This document shows positions 54,950 to 64,000 of a stretch of 64,000 nucleotides of DNA, piece by piece. The DNA is from Eustoma russellianum. Its lineage: Eukaryota > Streptophyta > Magnoliopsida > Gentianales > Gentianaceae. The notes under the pieces are model-generated. The model was given only the letters and a program-made list of their open reading frames with translations, ran no database searches and had not been told where the DNA came from. The position numbers and the translations under genes are program-made. Positions within the stretch are counted from its first letter, which is position 1; each line of letters begins with the position of its first letter. The stretch covers positions 10,854,696 to 10,918,695 of the forward strand of contig AP025065.1 of NCBI GenBank assembly GCA_036186865.1, given 5' to 3'.

Positions 54950-55565
54950 AGGTCTAGACAAATGGGGCTTTCTGAGAAGAGTCGAGGAGATGTCTGAACT
55001 CCTAGATGCTAAGATGAATAAACAGATCACCTGCGCTAAAGCTTCCAATGAGAAGGGGAAGATTACTAAACTCAAGGTTGAGTTGCAGAAACTTCGCCGC
55101 GAGAAGGAAGAGTCAGACTCTGTACTGGCTTCCTCTAACGCCGAGGCGGAGAACTCTAAGAAAAAGGTAGCTGAGTTGAAGCAATCTTTTACTCATGACC
55201 TATCTTTCAGTGAGGCTTTAAAGGAGGAGTTGGGTGAGGCCTAGAAACTAGTGTCTGAGGCAAAGATGAATAAGGCCGAGATAGAGAGCCGACTGAAGAT
55301 GATGTCTTTATAAAATGAGCAGCTGAAGCAGGAAGCCAACACCTTTCATCAACAACTCGCCGATGCCAAAGAAGCCGTTGTTGCTGACGATAAGAGGTCA
55401 GATTTCCTTGCTGGAAACCTGACCGATGTCTACGCTGAAGTGGAGCCCTCACTCAACATAGAATACCCTCGGCTGACGAATCTTTACAATTTTGCCACGA
55501 AGATTGACTTTGAAGAGTATAAGAAACTCTTCAGCGATGAAGCTGACTTGAGGGATGCCGAGTAA
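54950..55565 (+). pseudogene. Transposase_28-like gene copy 2, exon 4 (coiled coil)
   Basis: After an acceptor ending TTTAG the segment encodes a heptad-rich coiled coil (ELLDAKMNKQITCAKASN, KVELQKLRREKEESDSVL). It ends TDVYAEVEPSLN, YPRLTNLYNFATKIDFEE and LFSDEADLRDAE before TAA at 55563. The end aligns with VYPDLNKEDPRLAELYNL and FVDGADLREEDD of the antisense gene of Tat C. Stops at 55242 (TAG) and 55309 (TAA) interrupt it. It is separated from exon 1 by copia G. Confidence 0.75.
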
Positions 55566-56458
55566 ATAAGCGTCGAGTTGTCTTCGTTTGCTTTTCGCCT
55601 TAGCCTTTGCATGTAATTTCCATCTCAATACCTTGTATTAGTTTCCAATATGAATGGAATGAAAAATTTTGTTAATTATTCTCTATTAGTTTTCGTGTTC
55701 AGTTTCTCTTGTATATAACTATTTCTAACTTGCACACTGTTAACCAAATAGTTCCAAAAGATAACAACTTCACAAATATAATCACATCGTCTCTTCTGAA
55801 TTGAACTGTATTTGAATAAGGAAATGCGGCGACTGTCTTTAACTCTCGCAATTATAATGACCTCAGGCTACTTGAGGCTGAGCCAAGTAGCTAATAAGAA
55901 TAATCAGACACGCGAGAATTCTAAATAACTTTCACAAAGTATAAGCACCTCAGCTTTTTTTTTTCTTTACTCTTAATGAAGAGATGTATATTAAACTGAG
56001 ACCATTTTTCATCTGTTTAATATCTAATTTCAAAAGGAAATGTTACATATCTTATATATTAATCAATTAACACGTCACAATACAATTTATTCTCTCAATC
56101 ACGTTACATTAATCAATTAATCCAGTTCTTTAATAGTGCCATAAGTATATTGTAATTATGGTCACTGTACCAATTGAAATGCATATATACCGTAAATGCG
56201 ATTACAAAGTGGATTGTTGAACTTAACAGTAAATTTGGTGTACGAAAGTATATCGTAATTACGATTATCAAATATATTATGGAAGATATATGAAGGTATA
56301 TCGTAATTATGGTTGGCAGGTAAAGTCTAGATTAATACGTTAGCAGAAAATTCAAATTTTGAACAAAAATGTTACGTCGGTTTTTCGTATAGTCAAAAAC
56401 ATGTTTCGATAAAAAAAAACTTCTTAATCATGTAATATCTGAACTTGCGACTTAGACA
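55566..56458. other. 3' flank of copy 2 gene and AT-rich DNA, no gene
   Basis: TGGAATGAAAAA near 55652 may be the polyadenylation region of the upstream gene. A degenerate GTATATCGTAATTA motif recurs near 56146, 56247 and 56293; at 56252 it forms the palindrome TCGTAATTACGA. Nothing else is recognised. Confidence 0.5.
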
Positions 56459-56467
56459 GGTAAAGTT

Positions 56468-56658
56468 TGGTTCAGATCTGGGGAGGTCAACGGTGAGACA
56501 AAATAAGAGGTCTCCAATCATACGTCGCAACATATACAAACTGGTTTTTTTAAAAAAAAAAATTAAACCGCTGGCCAGTTTGTACACGTGGTGACACGTG
56601 ATTGGAGGCCTCATATTTTACCTCACCGTTGGGCGTTGGCCTCCGAAGATCTGAATCG
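56468..56658. mobile_element. foldback MITE with 9-bp target repeats (MULE-type)
   Basis: The arms pair over almost the whole length. The left arm begins GGTTCAGATCT and contains CAACGGTGAG and TCTCCAATCA. The right arm contains the complements in reverse order (TGATTGGAGG, CTCACCGTTG, AGATCTGAATC). A short A/T-rich loop lies near 56545-56565. GGTAAAGTT flanks both ends (56459-56467, 56659-56667). A 9-bp target repeat and long inverted repeats fit a Mutator-like derived MITE. No coding capacity. Confidence 0.75.
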
Positions 56659-56667
56659 GGTAAAGTT

Positions 56668-57707
56668 CTACCATCCCTTCTTTGTCTCATTTTCTGTCTT
56701 CTTTTTTAGATTGTGCCACGTACATTACTTTATAAAAAAAATGATGCACACTTAGTATTCTTTTATTGAAAAGTCAGAAAATGACATAGGCAGAAAATAG
56801 AGGATTTAAATCCGATTTAACCGTGTCACAGTGTTCTTAGACAAGGATACGAACTTGAAAATTGCTCTTTAAAACTTGCGATTTAGACTGTTTCACGCTA
56901 TCAGTGTTCTTGGACAAGGATAAGAGTTCAAACCCTCTGCGGCATTGCACCAAACATGCCGTTATTATCAAAATAAATATAAAAAGAAAAAATGTCTAGT
57001 AATTTGGGTTTATTTGAATTGGTCAATATATAGGAGGCAGGCTCCCTGTTTAATTAGTTCACAATATATTTCAAAAGGGTATATGCGTATGCACAACATC
57101 CATATCGGAGCATAAACAAATGCAACAACAACATCCATACCTAGTATATTTAAACAACAGTAAAAACTATTGCTAGGGTTTGGAGATACGAAGACACAGA
57201 CAAACAATAACTCCATCTCAAATGATAAAAGTTTGATTTTATTAAGACCCTCGACTCTGTATATATACATATATATAAATAGATGACGCAAAGATCAGTT
57301 TTATAATTAGACGCAAAGATCTTATACGCATATTCCTTCTAGATAATGTATCTGCATAGTAAGGCAAGTCCATCGATTCACTTGAAGGTTGAAAATGGAA
57401 AAAGAAAAATACAAAAAGGGAAAGGACACTTTTGGGCCTTCCAATAAGAAAGCCCACATTTCCTTCCAAGTAGAAAGACCAAAAAAAAATTGTCCAGTGG
57501 ATATAATGGGGCCCGCTGCATGTTCTTTTTCCTCCTCCCTTGAATTCTTTACTCGAAGCTGGCATTAAAACTCACTCACTCCTTTCAAAATGCTGCTGTT
57601 AGCAGATTCCGCCGGAGTAACCAATTCCACCCATCGAAACTGTAATCCGAAAGATTTCAAGATAAGAAATTAGTGGCGAAAGATGTTGATAAACCTAGAA
57701 ACTAATT
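56668..57707. other. AT-rich intergenic DNA, no gene supported
   Basis: A degenerate direct repeat (CAGTGTTCTTAGACAAGGAT near 56830 and CAGTGTTCTTGGACAAGGAT near 56902) is the only structure noticed. Overlapping minus-strand frames at 57010-57565 show no domain. Confidence 0.5.
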
Positions 57708-58645
57708 GTTAAAAACGACAAGTAGTTCCACCTTGGTAGATAATAATCAATGCTGCTTGGATCCACTGTTGGTGTTGCCACGTCAGCTCGGCCAATCTCG
57801 TCTTGCCAGGACCCCTCTTGCTGAGCTTCTACTCATGTTTGGCCCCGGAGGCTTTGATCAGTTCAGCTCGACCAAAGCATTTATCGTCATCTGTGGCAGG
57901 ACAAGTCTTCTATTTAGTATAAAAACATATCTGCCGAGGCAGTTCAGTCTTCCTGCTCACCTCGGCCAGAGACAGTTAATGTCGCTAGACTTCATAGGCA
58001 CATCTTTTCCACCTAGATCTGCTCAGACCTATTCCTGCCCAACCAAAAGGGTAATCATCATGCCAGTGCGCCAGAGCAGCACCTTTCAGCTCAGCTCGAC
58101 AGGACACTGGAGACCAATTTTAGACATGCTACCCTCACCTCGGCTCTCTAGCTACACTACTCATGGAGCACCTCACCTCAGCCATAGCATTCTTAGACAG
58201 ACACCTGCCAGACACCTGCCTTGGCCATGCACCGTGACATGTGCCACCACGTGGCCGCCATACAAACAGAAGCTGCCAACAGGACAACCATGTGCCATCA
58301 TCATACCGCTCCTTGCTATGCAACGTCTACTACGACTCATATAAAGGAGCCCTTCCCCAAGCTGAATTATGGCAAGAAAAGCTACACCCAGCTCTTCCCA
58401 AGTAAAAACAGCCACTTTATCTTCAAGGAGAACACCTTTCAGGTTACTTCGACCTCTACTTCCAATTCATATTCAATATAACCATGCCCAATACTGTGTT
58501 GAGTGTCGAAGGGTTTTTCTCAGAGCAGTATCCTTGAGCCTCTAACGTTTTTTCCCTTCGCAGGTTCTAGAAAAGACCTAACAAGGCGCAACAGCGTTGC
58601 CTTTGGATCACCTCAAATCCAGCTGGCGAAGATCTGTCTTCGTCA
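57708..58645 (+). repeat. 5' LTR of Tat H
   Basis: The left end is placed at TGTTAAAAAC by the TG rule only; the right end, CTTCGTCA (58645), is fixed by the PBS that follows. It is rich in CTCGGCC / CAGCTCG motifs like LTR C, and TATAAAG at 58340-58346 is a probable TATA box. A 212-codon frame across it is not a gene. Confidence 0.55.
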
Positions 58646-58648
58646 TTT

Positions 58649-58665
58649 TGGCGTTAGAGGAAGGA
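58649..58665 (+). promoter_or_regulatory. primer binding site of Tat H
   Basis: TGGCGTTAGAGGAAGG matches the PBS of Tat C (TGGCGCTAGAGGAAGG) at 15 of 16 bases, and the following CCTGAACCTCCG matches as well. Confidence 0.65.
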
Positions 58666-59560
58666 CCCTGAACCTCCGACTCTTCCTAAATTGTTAAATA
58701 TAGCCTCTCATATGAACAGCTTCCCATCTTCTGAAGATGGGTAAAGACACTCAACGTGGGGGCAGAAGATCTTCCACCCCCTGAAGACACGAGCGCACTC
58801 CTCGACCCCCACTGGAGCCGGTCTCCAGAGGTCAAGAAGAATCTTCAAGTCCAGTCGTTGGATTCACCTATGAGGAGCATGTGAGACCCATTCGATACAT
58901 GGCCTAAAATCCGAATATATTTCAAGCCATGGTATACTAGATGAAGGGAAAGGCTCCATCTGCGTGCCCAGCGAAGTATCCTCCAGTGACTCCCACTAGA
59001 GGCAAAAGCACATGGAGTATTCCCCAACACGTCCATGATTTTATCCTGAAGCTCGAGGAGAGATCATGGCCGAGGCCAGACACCTAGGTCGGCGACGAAG
59101 CCATCAGCCATCATATACAGCCTCTTAGGCATGGCAGAGAAGTTGACAAGAGCGCCGGAAGAAAATCGCGTTAAAGGCACGCTGCTATAAAGAGACTCGG
59201 AGGCCGAGGCAGAGAAGGTCTGTCTCTGTTGGCCTCAAGGCTCATTTTTTGATTGTCATAAGGAGGGAAGACCTGGCAAGGGATCCTCCACCCTTGAAGG
59301 GCCCAATGCAATAAAAGGACCCTAGGTTGTATTGCCTCTTCCATTATGATATTTGCCACGACACAGAGGACTACAGGCAGCTCTCCTACGAAATTGAGCG
59401 CTTGATCGAATTAGGTTATATGCAACAATTTTATAACCAACGGTCAATGTTGCATAACATGCTGGAGTTTACCTGGTCTCCTCCTGATGAAAGGTGCTGA
59501 CCTGATTATTGACGCAGGTCGCCTGATGATGATAGGGACCCAGACATGACTGGGAAAGTA
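58666..59560 (+). pseudogene. gag: Tat H gag remnant
   Basis: Only the C-terminal part is clear, at about 59310-59500: YCLFHYDICHDTEDYRQLSY and IERLIELGYMQQFYNQRSML. It aligns with Tat C gag (YCRYHRDVGHDTEECRQLAQ, IQKLIEQGHLKQFYDPRSRL). One cysteine of the Cys/His motif is Tyr here. The preceding 600 bp should hold the rest of gag but are too broken to read. Confidence 0.65.
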
Positions 59561-60414
59561 CAACACAGTGCAGCACGCATAAGGTTGACCCAGGCTGCTC
59601 GACCTTAAAGATATCCAAGGGCAGCTGACAAGATCACCTCGGCTGACCATCAAAGTGGTTTATAAATAGGCCGAGATAAGCAGTCATGCACACGCAGACC
59701 TCCGGGGTCACCTGACTTAGTTGGCAGACATGCCAATCTGAAAACTAGAAGACCGAGTACTCGACTTATATCCACATTTTTTTTGTATAAACTATATAAA
59801 TTACTTAATGGAAAAAAAACAAGTACCTCTTGTTCAATAACTGCTACTATATTTGAAATGTATGGTTCATATACAAAGAAGGACTAATCCGACCAATCTT
59901 ATTTAGCATAAATGAGGCATGGAGCCCCACTATATATCATCACTTTCAAATCTCTATTCTATTTTTTGCGATAGATAATTCTATGAAGAGCTATATATAC
60001 TGCCGCAAGACTCAACAAGAAATTGAATATGCTCACTGATGGGCTGCGCTGTCTGCATTTATATATAGTTGTGCGTGGTTGGGCTATTATTATTCTTATC
60101 TTGCTGCGATACTGAGGTTATTTACTCAGTTGAAGCTGTGATTCAGCGGAGCTCATCCATTACTGCTACCGCTATTTTGAATATCTTGCTGTGTTTTTTA
60201 TTACTAAGCCCAGCACAGCTTGGTACATCTGATTGATGCAAGTCCTAGTGTAGCCCAGCTCGGCTAAAAGCATCTGGTTGCTATGTTTACCATTCTACCG
60301 TTAAGCTCAGCATAGCTTAGCGAGTCTATTTGCCGTGTTCTGATTACTTAATTCGGCTCGGCTCAGCATATTGCCTCTTTTATTTGGCAACATTATTTAC
60401 CTACTTCGGCTGAC
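59561..60414. other. Tat H interior, no gene seen
   Basis: Pol would be expected here but no motif is found. The right half has loosely repeated AGCCCAGC / AGCTCGGCT and TTAAGCTCAGC motifs that merge into the tandem array. Confidence 0.5.
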
Positions 60415-61260
60415 CTGAAGTAAGATACGCCATTTGTAGGACATTCTCCTCTTTGGCGTCATCCTTCAAGTATTGATCCCCTGCCTTGTGGTTCACAAGG
60501 GAATCCACCTCGGCCGACCTCGAATAAGATGCGCCATTCATAGGACATTCTCCTCTTTGGCGTCATCCTTCAAGTATTGATCCTCTGTCTTATGGTTCAC
60601 AAGGGGATCCATCTCGGCTGACCTCGAATTAGATGCGTCATTCGTGGGACATTCTCCTATTTGGCGTCATCCTTCAAGTATTGATCCTCTACCTTATGAT
60701 TCATAAGGGTGTCGACCTCGGCCGACCTCGAATAAGATGAACCATTCGTAGGACATTCTCCTCTTAGGCGTCATCCTTTAAGTATTGATCCTCTACCTTA
60801 TAGTTCATAAGGGGATCCACCTTGGCCAACCTCGAATAAGATGCGCCATTCATAGGACATTATCCTCTTTGGCGTCATCCTACAAGTATTGATCCTCTTC
60901 CTTATGGTTCATAAGGGGATCCACCTCGGCGGACCTCGAATAAGATGCGCCATTCGTAGGACATTCTCCTCTTTGTCGTCATTCTTCAAGTATTGATCAT
61001 GTGTCTTATGGTTCATAAGGGCATCCACCTCGGACGACCTCGAATAAAATGCGCCATCCGTAGGACATTCTCCTTATTGGCTTCATCCTGCAAGTATTGA
61101 TCCTAGTCTTATGGTTCATAAGGGGTACCACCTCGGCCGACCTCGAATAAGATGCTCCATTCTTAGGACATTCTCCTCTTTGTCGTCATCCTGCAAGTAT
61201 TGATCCCCTCCCTTATAGTTAATAAGGGGCATTCACCTCGGCCGACTTCAGAAAGGTGAC
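60415..61260 (+). repeat. 104-bp tandem array, eight copies, in Tat H
   Basis: Each unit reads AAGATGCGCCATTCGTAGGA, CATTCTCCTCTTTGGCGTCA, TCCTTCAAGTATTGATCC, a CTTATGGTTCATAAGG hairpin and CACCTCGGCCGACCTCGAAT. Units start near 60423, 60527, 60632, 60736, 60838, 60942, 61047 and 61150. CTTATGGTTCATAAG pairs with itself in each copy. It occupies the place of the 45-bp array of Tat C. Confidence 0.9.
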
Positions 61261-61721
61261 CTTCGCCTTACGGCTCATAAGGGGTTCACCTCAGAACATC
61301 AGTATGCCTTATGGTTATAAGGGGATTCAGATTTAATCCATCCGAGCTCAAAAAGGGATACATATTGGACGACCTGCACCCTTCTAATATTCCCTAAGAT
61401 TCACCTCGTCTGATCTCAAATCAAATCTATGTTGAACATTCTCCACTTTAGCAATATCCTTATAGAGGGTCGCTTGGGCTAAAGATTTCTAGTTCAGCCT
61501 GACAGGTAAACGGGTTTATTTTTATTCGACTTCTCAAGCTATGCTCACACTTCACCAACTTTGGGAGTTGAACTCGTCGCGCACAAGAAGTCCAAGACTC
61601 ACACAAGCAAAATATTTTACAAAAATGAAAGCAGAGGCTAATGGTTCATTGCTTTGACACAACAAAAGGTACAAAGGTTGCCCAACGCCAATCTATCCAA
61701 GTACAAAGAAGACATCTATAT
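61261..61721. other. spacer and 3' flank of Tat H antisense gene
   Basis: It begins with a decayed further array unit (CTTATGG...CATAAGGGG). No coding frame is supported. On the minus strand it is the 3' untranslated side of the gene that follows. Confidence 0.45.
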
Positions 61722-62566
61722 CTACTCTTTGGTGTCTCCGAGATCAGCCCCGCTTTTGAATTGCTGGAACTTCTCATCGATTTCGATCCCTGCAGCTGAG
61801 TTATACAAATGGGCGATACAAGGATCTTCTTTGTCCAGCTGCAGGCACACCTTTGAGCAAACATCGACTGCCTTCGTCTGGCCCATCTCTAGAACAGAGC
61901 TCTGTAGTAGCACCATGTTCTCAATGAAGAACTCAGATTTTTTGAATTTAGCAACCACCACTACTTGTGCATCATCAATTAGTTGCTTGACAGAGTTAAA
62001 CAAGTGCTGATGAGCTCCTTGCAGTTGAGCCAGCTTCTACTCCAAACTTTCCTTCTTCTCGGCCTCTAGCTCTCTTTGCAAAGACTCTGCACGTGACTGC
62101 GCTTGGGTCGAAGAGAACTCCATATCAGCTACTTTGCCTTGCAGCTCATCCACCTGAGAATCGGAAGTTTCCAACAAGCTATCAGCCTCTTTCTTCCCGT
62201 TGCGAAGTGATGAGTTTTTTGACCTTAAGGAAGAGTTCTCGACCTCAATGCCGCCACTTCCTTTGCCAGTGATTCATTACGCAAAGCAAACTCCATGCAT
62301 CTTTGGTTTTAGACATTGGCATTCTTCTCAGATCATCTGCTCTGGCCATGTACTCTAGTTGCTGAGCTCGAAACTGCTCAAATTAACAAAACTAGGCCAT
62401 GCCATTTAAAACATGTAAGCTAAAGGAAGATACACCACAAGGAGGATTACTCACCAGGACCATGTTGCTCTGCATACAATTACTCAGCATATCCCAGTCC
62501 ATGGCCTCAACCATTCGATGGCCAGTTGGAAGAACTGAGAGATCATTCAGCCGTTGAGCCACTAAA
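61722..62566 (-). pseudogene. Transposase_28-like gene copy 3 (Tat H), exon 4 and end of exon 3
   Basis: Exon 4 (about 62372-61722) begins after an acceptor with a QFRAQQLE-like start and is a decayed coiled coil. It ends with FKKSEFFIENMVLLQSSVLE, VCLQLDKEDPCIAHLYNS and FKSGADLGDTKE. Copy 1 has FKKSKFFEENMILLQSSAME, VYPDLNKEDPRLAELYNL and FVDGADLREEDD. Exon 3 ends NCMQSNMVL before GTGAGT near 62458, aligned with NAFQSNIAL before GTAAGT in copy 1. Sirevirus LTR I interrupts exon 3 at 62567. Several frameshifts lie within exon 4 (near 62005-62040 and 62220-62330). Confidence 0.8.
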
Positions 62567-64000
62567 TGTAGGACCTGTATAGCACCACTACAAGGGGGGA
62601 TTGAATAGTAGGTGCAGAAAATTTGGTTTTTAAAAACTTTTTAACCAAAAACCTCACTTCTGAACACAATTCCTGTTCTCAGATCCTGATTTGAAATAAT
62701 TAAAAGACCTAGTTAGAGACCTCCAAAAGTTATAAAATTTGGCGAGATTCTACTCTCAGATGTTTTGAGAATCTCATAAAAATTTCAAATCAAAATTAAA
62801 CTCCTAACCCTTTGAAAATATGTTTTTGGTCAGATTGCGCAAATCTGCCAAAAACAGTACTCCGACTTAAAAAATTTATTCTGATTCATTGGTAACTCCA
62901 AATGGTCTGAAAATTTAATGACAAACCCCTTACGATTTTATTGTAATGGGTTGAAACAGTTTCTCAAAATTGCTTTGGAAAGTCTGTCAACCACGCTGAT
63001 GTTCTCAACCTTTGCAAATCTTAAAATCAGATTGCACTAGTCTCAGAACTAATCAAGTTTGACTGACTTATACTTAACCAAATGAGTTGAAACTTGTTCC
63101 AAATGAACTCTAGGATATGTGTCTATGTTTCTGCAAAGTTTTGTAATTTTTGAAAATCGTTTAATATTTTTAAGATTGCAACGAACTCAACACAGAAACT
63201 AAAAAATGAAAGTAAAGTGCAGTAAAGTAAAGACACCAAGGATTTTATACTGGTTCGGTTAAATCAACCTACTCTAGTCTTTGTGGACACCTTTCTCGGT
63301 TATCACTAAACACCAAACACACCTTACCATAAGGGTTGTTGGAGTTACACACCAACTCCGCCCTTTCACAAACAATACAATCAATCAAACGGATCACAGA
63401 CACCACCACCGAACGGATGAAGGTTTGATCACACCTTGATCAACCTTTTACAACAAATGAAACGTATATGGTGGTATGATCAAAGCCTATAAAATATTTT
63501 GAATATATGAACAATAGGCTTGAGAGAAAAAGAAGAAGAAGAAAGAAAAAGAGAAGAAGAAAATAGTTGAGCTTCTTGATCTTGAGAGAATGAGAGTTGT
63601 CGTCTTGGCTTTGTTTGCACTACTCTCTTCCTTTTAAGCATGTGTGGCCACCCCCTTTAGGTCTTCTACCATCTTGAGAATTCTCTTTAATGCCCTTGGT
63701 AGATTGCCTTGTGTAGATATGACACTATCTTGCTCACTTGGCACATTTTGATTGGATAGATGACTTGGCTTTGCTTACTTGACACTTGATGATTGGTCCA
63801 ACTTGTCATCATTTTAATGAGGTATAAAATTTGAGAATAACTTGCGAAATATGTGCCAAAAAGAATTCAAAAATGTTTCCAAACAATCACCATTCAATCT
63901 CTTCAATTTTGGGAAGCAAATTAGGCATCATTTAGACAAGAAAATCGGCCACTCTATAGTAGCACATGCTGAAATTTTCAGCATGTGTCTAATTTGAACT
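62567..64000 (-). repeat. LTR of Sirevirus I, minus strand, continues past window
   Basis: The plus-strand start TGTAGGACCTGTAT matches the LTR end of Sirevirus F at 45828, and homology continues to the window edge. The palindrome CACATGCTGA...TCAGCATGTG lies at 63963-63987. Gene sequence, not a PBS, lies directly left of it, so this is a 3' LTR or a solo LTR. The probable target repeat on this side is CTAAA (62562-62566). Confidence 0.9.

Larger units (their letters stand above)
57708..62566 (+). mobile_element. Tat-lineage element H, pol deleted, right end cut by Sirevirus I
   Basis: LTR-like sequence, PBS, a gag remnant, a tandem array and a minus-strand Transposase_28-like gene appear in the same order as in Tat C. 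No protease, RT, RNase H or integrase is visible between 59600 and 60415. The 3' LTR, if present, is beyond the Sirevirus LTR that starts at 62567. Confidence 0.7.

Noticed and set aside
57010..57565. Host gene on the minus strand
   Set aside because: Two short overlapping frames with no domain, no clear splice structure and microsatellite-like TATATACATATATA inside.
57706..58344. 212-codon open frame at the start of Tat H
   Set aside because: It lies in LTR-like sequence with CTCGGCC repeats and a TATA box; composition-driven and without domain.
60415..61260. CRISPR-like or satellite locus
   Set aside because: Units are contiguous with no unique spacers, lie inside a retrotransposon and the organism is a plant; a tandem array of element H is sufficient.

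Overview
The window looks like heterochromatic or intergenic DNA of a flowering plant, probably a eudicot. I can defend no ordinary host gene in it. Nearly all of it is nested LTR retrotransposons from lineages known only from plants: Tekay-like chromoviruses and Tat-lineage elements (Ty3/gypsy), Sireviruses and other Ty1/copia elements. GT-AG introns, plant-type TATA boxes and 5-bp target-site duplications (TSDs) support this.

Layout. 1-5227: 3' part of a decayed chromovirus (A) with its 3' LTR. 5299-7039: decayed copia remnant (B). 7103-7344: small poly-A retroposon with 14-bp flanking repeats. 8009-31733: Tat-lineage element (C; LTRs 8009-8885 and 30841-31733; TSD TGATA). It is split at its RNase H by a young, intact chromovirus (D; 12642-25420; LTRs of 3851 and 3894 bp; TSD TCTTA). 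The 3' part of C holds 45-bp tandem repeats and an antisense four-exon gene. 33378-37443: deletion derivative of a Sirevirus (E; TSD ACTTA). 37660-37889: stray Sirevirus gag fragment fused to the 3' LTR of a minus-strand Sirevirus (F; 37890-48453). 48454-55565: second copy of the antisense-type gene, in plus orientation, cut by a minus-strand copia element (G; 49184 to about 54408). 56468-56658: foldback MITE with 9-bp TSD. 57708-62566: second Tat element (H) that has lost pol but keeps LTR, gag remnant, a 104-bp tandem array and a third copy of the antisense gene. 62567-64000: LTR of another minus-strand Sirevirus (I).

Function. Gag, protease, reverse transcriptase, RNase H and integrase of these elements would make particles, copy RNA to DNA and integrate it. 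Only D looks able to do so: after removal of two predicted introns (81 and 76 nt) it has one open gag-pol frame of 1509 residues. The others carry stops, frameshifts or catalytic substitutions.

The two points most worth following are (1) a spliced, antisense, TATA-driven gene of the Transposase_28 ('putative gypsy type transposon') kind carried by Tat elements, present here in three diverged copies with a conserved exon-intron junction, and (2) short introns at different places in the gag-pol genes of two related chromoviruses.
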